Assembly: GCA_937923485.1 (NCBI GenBank)
Contig: CALDUE010000031.1
Coordinates: 29,170 to 93,169, forward strand
Direction of reading: 5' to 3'
Length of the DNA stretch: 64,000 nucleotides
Source: an uncultured Saprospiraceae bacterium
GTDB taxonomy: Bacteria > Bacteroidota > Bacteroidia > Chitinophagales > Saprospiraceae
The notes under the pieces are model-generated. The model saw only the letters and a program-made list of their open reading frames with translations, did no database searches and was not told the DNA's origin. The position numbers and the translations under genes are program-made. Positions 49,323 through 57,393 of this stretch are shown in pieces. The first letter of the stretch is position 1; each line of letters starts with the position of its first letter.

Positions 49323-50585
49323 ATGCCAGCAAAAATACTAGTCGTCGATGACGAAAAAAGCATCCGTAGAACTCTCAGAGAAATTCTTGAGTTTGAAAAA
49401 TATAAAGTTGAGGAAGCTGCTGATGGACTAGAATGCTTAACCAAGTTGAAGGTTGGGAAATTCGACGTCGTCATATGTGATATCAAGATGCCAAAAATGG
49501 ACGGTATGGAAGCGCTAGAGCGTATCCAGATTCTAAGTCCTGATACGCCTGTTGTCATGATCTCTGGTCATGCTAACATCGACGTGGCTGTGGACGCAGT
49601 TAAAAAAGGTGCATTCGACTTCATTTCGAAGCCACCAGATTTGAATAGAATGTTGATTACCATTCGCAATGCGATGGACAAATCATCGCTCATTCAAGAT
49701 ACGCGGGCTCTTTCCAAAAAAGTCAACAAGTACAAAACGCAAGAAATCATCGGAAACTGCGAGTCGATCGTCAAGATTAAGCAGACCATCGATGTTGTTG
49801 CCCCTATTGACGCAAGAGTAATGATTACTGGAGAAAACGGAACGGGTAAGGAACTCGTCGCACGTTGGATTCATGAGAAGAGCTCGCGTTGCAAGAGTCA
49901 AATCGTTGAAGTCAATTGTGCCGCTATTCCAAGTGAGCTGATCGAATCTGAACTGTTCGGTCATGAAAAAGGCTCTTTTACGAGCGCGCATAAACAACGA
50001 ATTGGAAAATTCGAACAAGCGAATGGAGGAACTCTATTCCTTGATGAGATTGGTGACATGAGCCTTTCGGCACAAGCTAAAGTGCTGCGTGCTTTACAAG
50101 AAAACCGCATCACTCGAGTAGGTGGCGACAAGGAAATACGTGTAGATGTGCGGGTAATCGCAGCGACGAATAAGGACCTTAGAAAGGAGATTGCAGAAAA
50201 TCGCTTCCGTGAAGATTTGTACCATCGAATCGCTGTAATTCCTATTCACGTTCCTTCTTTACGCCAACGCGCCGATGATATTCCTCTTCTGGTAAATTAC
50301 TTTATCAGTCAGATCTGCGGGGATTATGGATCAAAAGCGAAGACCGTAAGTGCAGCCGCGATGAAAGCACTCAAGGAATTACCTTGGACAGGAAATATCC
50401 GTGAACTAAGGAATGTTGTGGAGCGTCTAATCATCCTTAGCGGTGATGAAATCGCTGTCCAAGACATTCAAACTTTTGTTGTACCTAGTCAAGGCGAAGG
50501 CAACAAGCAAATGCATGAAGTTTTTGATCAGTTCTCTGATCTCAAGGAATTGCAAAAAGAGTTCTCGAACTACAAATCGAATTAA
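49323..50585 (+). CDS. Sigma-54-type response regulator without Fis domain
   Basis: 420 aa. Receiver domain (ILVVDDEKSIRRTLREIL, phosphoacceptor Asp in VVICDIKMPKMDG), then an AAA+ domain with Walker A TGENGTGKELVARWIH, ESELFGHEKGSFTSAHKQRIGKFE, Walker B TLFLDEIGDM, and the arginine-finger region. The sigma-54 contact loop is GSFTSA rather than GAFTGA. The protein ends soon after VVERLIILSGDEIAVQDI; the roughly 60-residue Fis-type DNA-binding domain is missing and a terminator follows. May act from solution or with a DNA-binding partner. Candidate partner kinase: the NtrY-like protein at 26-30 kb. Confidence 0.9.
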   Translation: MPAKILVVDDEKSIRRTLREILEFEKYKVEEAADGLECLTKLKVGKFDVVICDIKMPKMDGMEALERIQILSPDTPVVMISGHANIDVAVDAVKKGAFDFISKPPDLNRMLITIRNAMDKSSLIQDTRALSKKVNKYKTQEIIGNCESIVKIKQTIDVVAPIDARVMITGENGTGKELVARWIHEKSSRCKSQIVEVNCAAIPSELIESELFGHEKGSFTSAHKQRIGKFEQANGGTLFLDEIGDMSLSAQAKVLRALQENRITRVGGDKEIRVDVRVIAATNKDLRKEIAENRFREDLYHRIAVIPIHVPSLRQRADDIPLLVNYFISQICGDYGSKAKTVSAAAMKALKELPWTGNIRELRNVVERLIILSGDEIAVQDIQTFVVPSQGEGNKQMHEVFDQFSDLKELQKEFSNYKSN

Positions 50586-50600
50586 GAGATACGCATCTCT

Positions 50601-50620
50601 GTTTTGCCGAAAGGTGAAAA
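50601..50620 (+). repeat. GTTTT-GNRA hairpin element, copy 17
   Basis: GTTTT-GCC-GAAA-GGT followed by GAAAA: seven-pair extended stem. Preceded without gap by an AGAGAT/ATCTCT stem (50585-50600) and followed by a terminator. Confidence 0.85.
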
Positions 50621-50621
50621 A

Positions 50622-50655
50622 AAGCCTCGTAGGATACTTCTTACGGGGCTTCTTT
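50622..50655 (+). terminator. Terminator after the response regulator
   Basis: AAGCCTCGTA (50622-50631) pairs with TACGGGGCTT (50642-50651), one G-U pair, then CTTT. Preceded by an A-run. Confidence 0.75.
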
Positions 50656-50691
50656 GCATGATAGCGTATCATTGAGCCAGATAAACAACCT

Positions 50692-51414
50692 ATGAAAGAA
50701 GAACAAGAAGAGAAGACACCACGCAATCCGATGAAGCAGTGGACAAAGATCAAGGGTGAAAATTCTTGGACATTGTTCAAAGTGATCGCAGAATTTGTAG
50801 ATGGATTCGAAACGATGAATCGAATGGGGCCTTGTGTCTCAATCTTCGGTTCTGCCCGAACGAAGCCAGACAATAAGTACTATAAGCAAGCTGTAGAAGC
50901 TGCGCGACACCTAACGGACTCTGGCTTCGGTGTTATAACTGGCGGTGGCCCGGGTATCATGGAGGCCGGAAACAAAGGAGCTTCTTTGCATGGTGGACTT
51001 TCCGTTGGATTGAACATTGATCTACCTTTCGAACAAAGCCACAATCAATACATTGATCCCGATAAGAATCTCAATCACCGCTACTTCTTCGTTAGAAAAG
51101 TGATGTTCGTGAAGTACGCGCAGGCATTTATTGTAATGCCTGGTGGATTCGGCACGTTAGATGAGCTTTTCGAGGTACTGACCCTCATTCAAACCGGAAA
51201 AATCACGAAGGTTCCAGTAATACTCATTGGCCACTCTTTCTGGGACGGTATGATCAATTGGATAAAAGAAACAATGCTCGGGCATGGAAATATCAATGCT
51301 GCGGACTTGGACTTGATTCCAATTACAGATGATCCAAAAGAAGCCGTGGACATGATTTGCTCATTCTACGCGGACAAAGCTGAGCACGAGATTAGTCCGA
51401 ACTACGAGCTATAA
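50692..51414 (+). CDS. LOG family protein (cytokinin riboside-phosphate phosphoribohydrolase fold)
   Basis: 240 aa. Core VSIFGSARTKPDNKYYKQAVEAARHL, the GGGPGIMEAGNKGA motif and the PGGFGTLDELFEVLTLIQTGK motif define the lysine-decarboxylase-like/LOG family (TIGR00730). Enzymes of this fold release a base from nucleoside 5'-monophosphates. N-terminal 60 residues (MKEEQEEKTPRNPMKQW...ETMNRMG) are typical of the longer subgroup. Confidence 0.9.
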   Translation: MKEEQEEKTPRNPMKQWTKIKGENSWTLFKVIAEFVDGFETMNRMGPCVSIFGSARTKPDNKYYKQAVEAARHLTDSGFGVITGGGPGIMEAGNKGASLHGGLSVGLNIDLPFEQSHNQYIDPDKNLNHRYFFVRKVMFVKYAQAFIVMPGGFGTLDELFEVLTLIQTGKITKVPVILIGHSFWDGMINWIKETMLGHGNINAADLDLIPITDDPKEAVDMICSFYADKAEHEISPNYEL

Positions 51415-51426
51415 AATTAATAGCTC
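51406..51426. terminator. Weak hairpin between LOG gene and porin
   Basis: GAGCTAT (51406-51412) and ATAGCTC (51420-51426), containing the LOG stop codon. Convergent position. Confidence 0.4.
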
Positions 51427-51432
51427 TCATTC

Positions 51433-53442
51433 CTAATTAAACAGGAAAAATGACACGCCGAGCCGAAGGACTGATCTCACTGGGATAAGTCCTTCGGGTC
51501 TGGCTATTGGGTACCCTTCGACAGTTGCAGGTAAATCTTCGCTATCGCTCACCGCGATTCGATCAATCCGCACGAATGCCTTAAAGCTCTGCACTTTCAC
51601 GGCGAGGAAAAGGTCGAGACTGTATTGCCAATCGGCCTCTTGGGCGTTCGGGTCGATAAAGAAGACACTTGTTAGGGGGAAATACCCATAGCGACGAACG
51701 GGAGAACGTGCCCATGTATCAACGCCAGCAATCAAATCCATCGCTCCTTTGAATACTGTTGCCTTGGTGAAGAGGCTATGCTGGCCCGTGTAGGCTGGCA
51801 GACGTACAGACTGTGATTGTCCGGGATTTCGAAAAACTCCTCGGCTCATGAGCGTGAGTGGTCCAAAGGCTATCGGCAGATCGTAACTCAGCGTTGGAAT
51901 AGCAATTTCTGAACTGCTGTTTTCTGGAATTCCATTTTCTCCGTAGATAATCGCGTCAGCAAAAACATCTAGATAGCCTTTAACTTGAAGGTTGAGTGGA
52001 ACGTAGTTGGCAGACCCCCCAACTTGAGTGTGCGTGCTGACTGAGAGATTGGTATTTTGTAAGACTTGGCTGTTTACGCCAAGAATTTCTGTAGCAAGTG
52101 GAGCTGCGCTTCGCTCCAGTAAAACATCTCCAGTGAGTTTCAGCTTATCGGCGATATTCCAAGAAAGCGAGCCGTCAATTTTTCCTTCACCGACCCGACT
52201 CCCTAGTGCAATGTCGGCGTTGGCATTTAAGGTGAAGCGATCAAGGACGGTACCTTGAATATGACCCGTTAATCCAAATAAGAATTGGGAACGCGTTTGT
52301 GGTTCATATCGTGCGTTGAAGACTTGAGAACCTCCATAGATTCCTGCTCGAAAGTTGAAAGCTACAGGTAAGTCTCCGTCGGCACTGGCGAAGTATTCGA
52401 TGTCAGCTTCCGCCAAAACACTCGTTGATTTCACTTCATACCTCAGTCCTCGATTGTCGATGCTGTAGATTCCGTGAAAGGCACTGTCCGCGGCAAAAGT
52501 CGCGTCCGAAAAAATCGTGTTGGTCTGGAGATCGCGTGTTGTGTATGAAAGATCGAGAGCACCTGCAAACCCCTTAGGCTTTTCGTCAACTTGTTGCTTT
52601 AAAAAATAGCGGTGGAGATAACGAACTTGACGTCTTCGACCTTCAGAGCGCGGTGTGCTTGTCAAGTTGCTGACTGCGAGGAAAGGATCTTCGGGAACGG
52701 CGATTGTATCAGATAAGGCAAAATTATAACCTCCCGAACTGAAAAAACCTCGTGACCGTAGTACTAAAGATGCATATGCGCGGTGTCGAGAGGAATCAGG
52801 GATGTAGGCAATGCTGGCGCCAAGGTTTATCCGTTCTCCGCCTGCATCAGGATATGTATTTCGTTCTGCTGAATTATAGGTCCTGTGGTACTGAAAACTG
52901 AGTTTCCAGCCGTTAGCAAAGGTTCTACCTAGTTTTACTTCTACTTGTGCATCGTCAATCTCTCCCCCTTGGTTGTACGCCACGTAAGAGAAGGGAATAT
53001 TTTGATTAAAGAACGGAGCGTCCAAATTACTATAGGTTGGATGCTCTGCTTGTGTCAGCTGTCTTAGTCGCTCGTAAGGCGTTCCAAGAATTGGGTTGAG
53101 TGCAGCCGGTTGGATAACACTATTGAGATAAACGAAGTCGGGGCCAGCTTTGAGTATTGGGTCGAAACGCGCATACGTAAGGCGGAGTAGCGAATCTTTG
53201 ATCAGACCTTTCGTATTTGGAAACCTTGGGTCGTAGCTTTCGAGAATGATTGAATCAGGCATCGCGCCTATCGACTCCAAATCAACTTTTGAGGTGTCTT
53301 CAGTTTGTAGCTCTTGGTTTGACCTCCTATCTGGAATGAGCTGAGCGAACAAGCCTACATTTCCAACAATTGCGCATATAAGCAGCAAGATCAATCTCTT
53401 GATCTTGCATAAGGAAAGAAGCTTTGTCAGCGGTATTTTCAT
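51433..53442 (-). CDS. Putative Porin_10-family outer-membrane protein
   Basis: 669 aa. Signal peptide ending LICAIVGNVGLFAQ, then a short linker and a long beta-barrel: repeated aromatic-rich strands (WKLSFQYHRTYNSAERNTYPD, YASLVLRSRGFFSSGGYNFALSD, LAVSNLTSTPRSEG) ending in RLGVSFFLFN. Resembles the Bacteroidetes putative porin family PF14121. Transport specificity unknown. One GTTTT-GGC-GGAA-GCT element lies within (peptide VLAEA). Confidence 0.8.
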   Translation of the reverse strand: MKIPLTKLLSLCKIKRLILLLICAIVGNVGLFAQLIPDRRSNQELQTEDTSKVDLESIGAMPDSIILESYDPRFPNTKGLIKDSLLRLTYARFDPILKAGPDFVYLNSVIQPAALNPILGTPYERLRQLTQAEHPTYSNLDAPFFNQNIPFSYVAYNQGGEIDDAQVEVKLGRTFANGWKLSFQYHRTYNSAERNTYPDAGGERINLGASIAYIPDSSRHRAYASLVLRSRGFFSSGGYNFALSDTIAVPEDPFLAVSNLTSTPRSEGRRRQVRYLHRYFLKQQVDEKPKGFAGALDLSYTTRDLQTNTIFSDATFAADSAFHGIYSIDNRGLRYEVKSTSVLAEADIEYFASADGDLPVAFNFRAGIYGGSQVFNARYEPQTRSQFLFGLTGHIQGTVLDRFTLNANADIALGSRVGEGKIDGSLSWNIADKLKLTGDVLLERSAAPLATEILGVNSQVLQNTNLSVSTHTQVGGSANYVPLNLQVKGYLDVFADAIIYGENGIPENSSSEIAIPTLSYDLPIAFGPLTLMSRGVFRNPGQSQSVRLPAYTGQHSLFTKATVFKGAMDLIAGVDTWARSPVRRYGYFPLTSVFFIDPNAQEADWQYSLDLFLAVKVQSFKAFVRIDRIAVSDSEDLPATVEGYPIARPEGLIPVRSVLRLGVSFFLFN
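52405..52419 (-). repeat. GTTTT-GNRA hairpin element, copy 18 (GGAA loop)
   Basis: Reverse strand GTTTT-GGC-GGAA-GCT, in-frame as VLAEA in the porin. Confidence 0.75.
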
Positions 53443-53554
53443 TCAGAGGGCGAAACTATGTCTTTCTGTACACCTTTCTAACGTTCTGAGCATATGAAAT
53501 AGCTTCCTGATTAGAGTTTGCAGTTCGCTGGATAGTCCGCACCTTCGCCCTCAG

Positions 53555-54316
53555 ATGAGTCAACACGCAAAAATTTACGGTCGTCGCCCAGTAGAGGAGG
53601 CATTTCAAGCACGTCAGCGCTTTGAACAAGTGTGGTTGGACCATCGCCTGAGTGGGCCTTTTGCTGAGGACATACGCCGTTGGTGCAGTGAGCAGAATGT
53701 TCCGTTGAAGTATGTACCGCGCTTTCAATTGGATAAATTGATCGATGCAAACCATCAAGGTGTTGTTGCTCAAGTAGCACTCGTTGATTACGCAAAGCCA
53801 GAAACTTTGATTCAGGCTGTTGAGGAGTCAGGCTTTTTACTATTACTCGATGGAATTACAGACGTCCGTAATTTTGGTGCCATCGCGCGTTCGGCTTATG
53901 CTGCGGGTTGTAAAGGAATAGTGATTCCTCAAAAACAAAGGGCACCGATTAATGCTGCGGCTGTAAAAGCTTCAGCAGGTGCGCTTTCTCATTTACCGAT
54001 CGCTCGAGTAAGTAGTTTGGTAAGCTTTGTTCGACTACTCAGAGAAAGAGATCACGTTGTGGTCTGTATCGAAGGCCGAGGAAAGCGCGAGGTGGAATCT
54101 GTAGATTTACTGAGTCAGCCAGTAGCGTTTGTGCTCGGATCAGAAGGTGATGGCATTAGTGCGTCTGTTCGCAAAGCTGCGACAACGACAGTGCGCTTGC
54201 CTCAAGCAGTCGATTTTGATAGCTACAATGTATCGGTAGCTGCAGGAATGTTGGCGTATGAATTTCTCCGTCAAAATTCTATGCTTCGTTGGACACCATC
54301 GAAAAAAGAAGAGTAG
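53555..54316 (+). CDS. rlmB: 23S rRNA 2'-O-methyltransferase RlmB-like (SpoU family)
   Basis: 253 aa. N-terminal L30e-like substrate-binding domain (AKIYGRRPVEEAFQARQRFEQVWL) and a C-terminal SPOUT knot: LLLLDGITDVRNFGAIARSAYAAG, INAAAVKASAGALSHLPI, VAFVLGSEGDGIS and VDFDSYNVSVAAGMLAYEFLRQ. SAM-dependent methylation of G2251-equivalent in the 23S P-loop is the family role. A TrmH tRNA methylase role cannot be excluded. Confidence 0.88.
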   Translation: MSQHAKIYGRRPVEEAFQARQRFEQVWLDHRLSGPFAEDIRRWCSEQNVPLKYVPRFQLDKLIDANHQGVVAQVALVDYAKPETLIQAVEESGFLLLLDGITDVRNFGAIARSAYAAGCKGIVIPQKQRAPINAAAVKASAGALSHLPIARVSSLVSFVRLLRERDHVVVCIEGRGKREVESVDLLSQPVAFVLGSEGDGISASVRKAATTTVRLPQAVDFDSYNVSVAAGMLAYEFLRQNSMLRWTPSKKEE

Positions 54317-54623
54317 GGTAGCTGTTGCCTAGAGTTGGCGGAAACTAGGTTATCCATTGTTGCCTTGCAATTTCTCACGACGTTGATGCAAATAAGCTAT
54401 TAGTATTTCTTACACGCTCCTTGGCTTTAGGGGGCTGGTTCTGGTTTGAAATTTTTGTACAGCTACAGAACTTGAGCCCTGCTGATTACTGGGATGTGTC
54501 GTATTTTGACGAAAGTGCCAAACTACCAATGTTAGATGTAGGTATAAAAAGGACCGCACAACAACGTCGTACGGCCCTAAAGAGAATCGAAATGCTTTTA
54601 AAATTCAGTTTAGTATTTCGTGC
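54317..54623. other. Gene-free stretch between rlmB and the S24 gene
   Basis: 307 nt. Contains a CCTAG/CTAGG stem (54329-54351) and, at its right end, the S24-gene terminator. An open frame of 68 codons here has no recognisable product and spans the terminator. Nothing else seen. Confidence 0.4.
54545..54578 (-). terminator. Terminator of the S24 repressor-like gene
   Basis: On the minus strand a 13-bp stem with three G-U pairs (complement of 54566-54578 with 54550-54562), loop GTT, followed by TTTTTATA. Confidence 0.75.
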
Positions 54624-55361
54624 TTAAAGCGAGCTAATTCTTCGAATGACCTGATAGAGTTGAGTGCGATCATTAACATCTTCTTCGAATGGATCGTGCT
54701 CAAGGTGATTCGCACTGATCAATTTCAACGCTTTGATTCGTTTTTTCTCATCGAGGATCGGACGGACGTACTTAATCCAGACGGCGCCATTGCTTTTGAC
54801 AGCATAGATTGAGTTTTCACGTAAGTCCTTAAAGCTGTTTACTTCTTTGCAGATTACGACATCACCATCTTCGATGACTGGTTCCATAGAATTTCCGCTA
54901 ATTGGGAAAGCTATAAGTCCATCACCGTTGATACCCGGTAGATTGAAGTACTCCGTATCACTCTCACGAGCCACTGCCCCTGAATCGGTGGCAAAACCAG
55001 CGAAAGCATCAAAGGTGGTAAACTTAATTTTACCGGCTGCGCCGATAGACTCAAGAATAGAATCTGGAATCTTGACTTCGGTGTCAAAAGGAGAACCTTC
55101 ACCATCGAGCATATAGGACTCGGAGATGCCGTATTCTCTGCAGAGCGTACGCGCTTGACTGTAGCTAATAACACGTTTATCAGCTTCATTAAGATAAGCG
55201 CGGATAATGTGACCGTAAGCTCTGTTGCCTAAGATTTTTTGAGCGAAGTCGCCCATACCTTTTCCACCTCTATCGTTCTTGACGATAACGCCACGTTCTT
55301 CCAAGAGTGCGAACACGATTCGGAACCTGTCGTTGAGGTCTATTCTATCAGGAGTAATCAT
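54624..55361 (-). CDS. S24 (LexA/CI-like) repressor with helix-turn-helix N-terminus
   Basis: 245 aa from ATG at 55361 (MITPDRIDLNDRFRIVF); codons up to 55406 add 15 unlikely residues. N-terminal HTH-like region (residues about 10-85, ending ISESYMLDGEGSPF), a linker with FAGFATDSGAV as a possible self-cleavage site, and an S24 peptidase domain with catalytic Ser in PISGNSMEPVIEDGDVVI and Lys in SIYAVKSNGAVWIKYV. Such proteins repress genes until self-cleavage during DNA damage. Divergent from parA across 336 nt, which suggests it controls that side. Whether it is LexA itself or a mobile-element-type repressor is unresolved. Confidence 0.82.
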   Translation of the reverse strand: MITPDRIDLNDRFRIVFALLEERGVIVKNDRGGKGMGDFAQKILGNRAYGHIIRAYLNEADKRVISYSQARTLCREYGISESYMLDGEGSPFDTEVKIPDSILESIGAAGKIKFTTFDAFAGFATDSGAVARESDTEYFNLPGINGDGLIAFPISGNSMEPVIEDGDVVICKEVNSFKDLRENSIYAVKSNGAVWIKYVRPILDEKKRIKALKLISANHLEHDPFEEDVNDRTQLYQVIRRISSL

Positions 55362-55697
55362 TTCAAATTGTTGGTTGCGGCACAAATTAAAACAATTTGT
55401 AGTCATTCGTCCAAATTTTCGACCACATATTTTTTCAAGTTTTCACTTTAACCACATTCTATGGGGTCTCCGCACGACTAATTGAATAGCAATTAATAGG
55501 AGTACTGGGGGTTTTGCCGAAAGGCGAATACTGTAATTAACATGCGCCATGTGGAAAACTATGACGCGCAGAAATCCCATAAATCCAACGTGGACTAGAC
55601 TTATTTTACTTTTTCCACGACGTATGGTAAAAAATGTGGATGTCTTTGTCTTATTTTAGCGTCACTGAAACTTTTGAGAAACACTTTGAAACACTAT
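55362..55697. promoter_or_regulatory. Divergent control region S24 gene / parA
   Basis: 336 nt, AT-rich. Four copies of one hexamer: CCACAT at 55423-55428 and 55452-55457, ATGTGG at 55549-55554 and 55634-55639, the first two and last two in opposite orientation. An inverted repeat TAATTG/CAATTA sits at 55479-55495, and GTGGAAAA (55551-55558) mirrors TTTTCCAC (55611-55618). Possible operators or a partition site (inference). Confidence 0.5.
55511..55528 (+). repeat. GTTTT-GNRA hairpin element, copy 19
   Basis: GTTTT-GCC-GAAA-GGC followed by GAA, in the S24/parA divergent region. Confidence 0.85.
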
Positions 55698-56624
55698 ATG
55701 GCACACGTAATTTCCCTCCTAAACCACAAGGGTGGTGTAGGTAAAACAACTAGCGCAATCAATATTGGCGCTGGATTGGTCGAACTTGGAAAAAAAGTTC
55801 TTCTTCTTGACCTCGATCCTCAAGCAAACCTTACCATATCACTTGGTATACAGCGGCAACCTGTAACGATTTATGAAGCGTTGCGAGGCGAGTCTGAATT
55901 GGTTCCGTTCCAATACAAGCAAAACTTTGACGTTGTCACTTCTTCCTTAGACCTTAGTGGTGCTGAGATGGAATTGGTTAATGAGCCAGGTCGTGAGTTC
56001 CTCTTGCGCAGCCTCTTCGAACCAATCCAAGAAGAGTATGATTACATCATCATTGACTGTCCACCGAGCCTAGGCCTGTTGACGCTCAATGCATTGACAA
56101 GTTCTAATTTCGTATACATTCCACTGCAAACAGAATTCCTCGCCCTTCAAGGTGTTGCGAAAATCAAGCAGGTAATTGATAAGGTCCGCTTCCGTCTCAA
56201 TAAGAAACTCTCTGTTGGAGGAGTGATTGCTACCATGTACGACTCTCGTAAGGTGCTCAACCGCGACGTCGTTTCAACGATCAAGAAGTATTTTGGAAAC
56301 CGTGTTTTTGAGACGATGATTCGTAATAACGTAGCACTTGCCGAGGCGCCAGCGCAGCGTATGGATATTTTCTCTTACCAGCCAAAATCAAGTGGTGCAT
56401 TAGACTACTTAAAGCTCTGCAAGGAAATTGAGCAGCGTTGTAATGCAGCTGAAGCCGCTGCAAACGCAGCTCCAGCAAAGCCACAAGCACAAAAGCTTTC
56501 TACAGTCGCTACTCGCCAACCAATGGATTCAATGCCTAAGGGAACCCCTGAGCTGGTGGCTCCTAGACAACAGGCCGCACAGCCTCAAGCTCAACCTCGC
56601 CAAATCGTAGACTTGCATGGATAA
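55698..56624 (+). CDS. ParA-family ATPase
   Basis: 308 aa from ATG 55698 (MAHVISLLNHKGGVGKTT); a TTG 24 nt upstream is unlikely. Deviant Walker A KGGVGKTTS at residues 11-19, Walker A' VLLLDLDPQANLT, Walker B DYIIIDCPPSLG. A Pro/Ala/Gln-rich tail of about 55 residues follows the domain. ParA proteins bind DNA nonspecifically and position cargo with a partner protein. No parB gene follows; the small RHH protein 93 nt downstream is the likely partner. It may serve plasmid-like partition, or positioning of another cargo. Confidence 0.88.
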   Translation: MAHVISLLNHKGGVGKTTSAINIGAGLVELGKKVLLLDLDPQANLTISLGIQRQPVTIYEALRGESELVPFQYKQNFDVVTSSLDLSGAEMELVNEPGREFLLRSLFEPIQEEYDYIIIDCPPSLGLLTLNALTSSNFVYIPLQTEFLALQGVAKIKQVIDKVRFRLNKKLSVGGVIATMYDSRKVLNRDVVSTIKKYFGNRVFETMIRNNVALAEAPAQRMDIFSYQPKSSGALDYLKLCKEIEQRCNAAEAAANAAPAKPQAQKLSTVATRQPMDSMPKGTPELVAPRQQAAQPQAQPRQIVDLHG

Positions 56625-56717
56625 GCAAGGCTCTATCCCAGAAGCTTTTATCCATGAGTCTCTAAATCTTTGGTCCTTAATTTACCTTAAAGAAAGGACC
56701 TTCCAAACGCGAATACG

Positions 56718-57263
56718 GTGAGTAAGAAGCATTTTACATCAGGTCTCGATAGTGTCTTCTCGGAGGCGGCACAATACGAGCCTAATATTGACAACAGCCC
56801 TTGGCTAATAGAAACTTCCGAGGAAGAAGCTAAGCCAAAGGCGACTGCTGAAGCTCGAAAAGCTAAAGCAACGGCAAGCACCTCAGCACAACGCAGCGGT
56901 AAGAGTTTTACCTCCGACCTTGAATCTCTCTTTGCTGCAGCTAGTGTTGAGCGACCTCGTGAGGCCACAGCGCCAACCGAAGAAATGACGAACCGAACGC
57001 GGCATCGCCCGCGTCGCAGAATGCCAGCATTCTCAGGTCTTGACGGACTGATTCGTGATACGACAAATGGCGAAGTGCCTCGAGCGATTGAGGAAGACGT
57101 TCCATCTGTCAGAAAACGAGTTACGTTCACCTACGACCGTGATAGGTTTTCTCGTTTAAAATCCATTGCACGTGTCGAAGGGAATTATCTCAAAGACATC
57201 ATCAGCGGTCTCTTGAACGAATACATCAGTAACTATGAAAAAGAAGCGAGTAAAGCCTTATAG
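56718..57263 (+). CDS. Small protein with triple motif and ribbon-helix-helix C-terminus, ParA partner candidate
   Basis: 181 aa, GTG start at 56718. Unrecognised family. Three copies of a short motif: FTSGLDSVF (6-14), FTSDLESLF (64-72) and FSGLDGLI (105-112), separated by Ala/Lys/Glu-rich low-complexity linkers. The C-terminus (about 130-175: VRKRVTFTYDRDRFSRLKSIARVEGNYLKDIISGLLNEYI) fits a beta-strand plus two helices, like ribbon-helix-helix DNA-binding proteins that pair with ParA (compare ParG/DUF3408-type). Placed 93 nt after parA in the same direction; strong terminator follows. Confidence 0.65.
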   Translation: MSKKHFTSGLDSVFSEAAQYEPNIDNSPWLIETSEEEAKPKATAEARKAKATASTSAQRSGKSFTSDLESLFAAASVERPREATAPTEEMTNRTRHRPRRRMPAFSGLDGLIRDTTNGEVPRAIEEDVPSVRKRVTFTYDRDRFSRLKSIARVEGNYLKDIISGLLNEYISNYEKEASKAL

Positions 57264-57290
57264 CGTTCGCCTCTAATCCCCTGATCAAGC

Positions 57291-57326
57291 AAGCCTCCGC
57301 TACACTGTAGTCGGGGGCTTTTTTAT
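57291..57326 (+). terminator. Terminator after the RHH gene
   Basis: AAGCCTCCG/CTACACTGTAG/TCGGGGGCTT: nested stem (one G-U pair in the outer part, CTAC/GTAG inside) followed by TTTTTTA. Confidence 0.85.
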
Positions 57327-57343
57327 TGCGAATTGAGGATTGT

Positions 57344-57351
57344 TACCTTTG
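57344..57351 (+). promoter_or_regulatory. -7 box of the deiodinase-like gene
   Basis: TACCTTTG matches TAnnTTTG, 42 nt before the ATG at 57394. Confidence 0.55.
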
Positions 57352-57393
57352 TACGCAAGCCTTAACCTTTTGATCAAAATCAGTAAAACACCT

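Noticed and set aside
54421..54627. 68-codon frame between rlmB and the S24 gene
   Set aside because: Runs through the S24-gene terminator and into its 3' end; no motif or signal.
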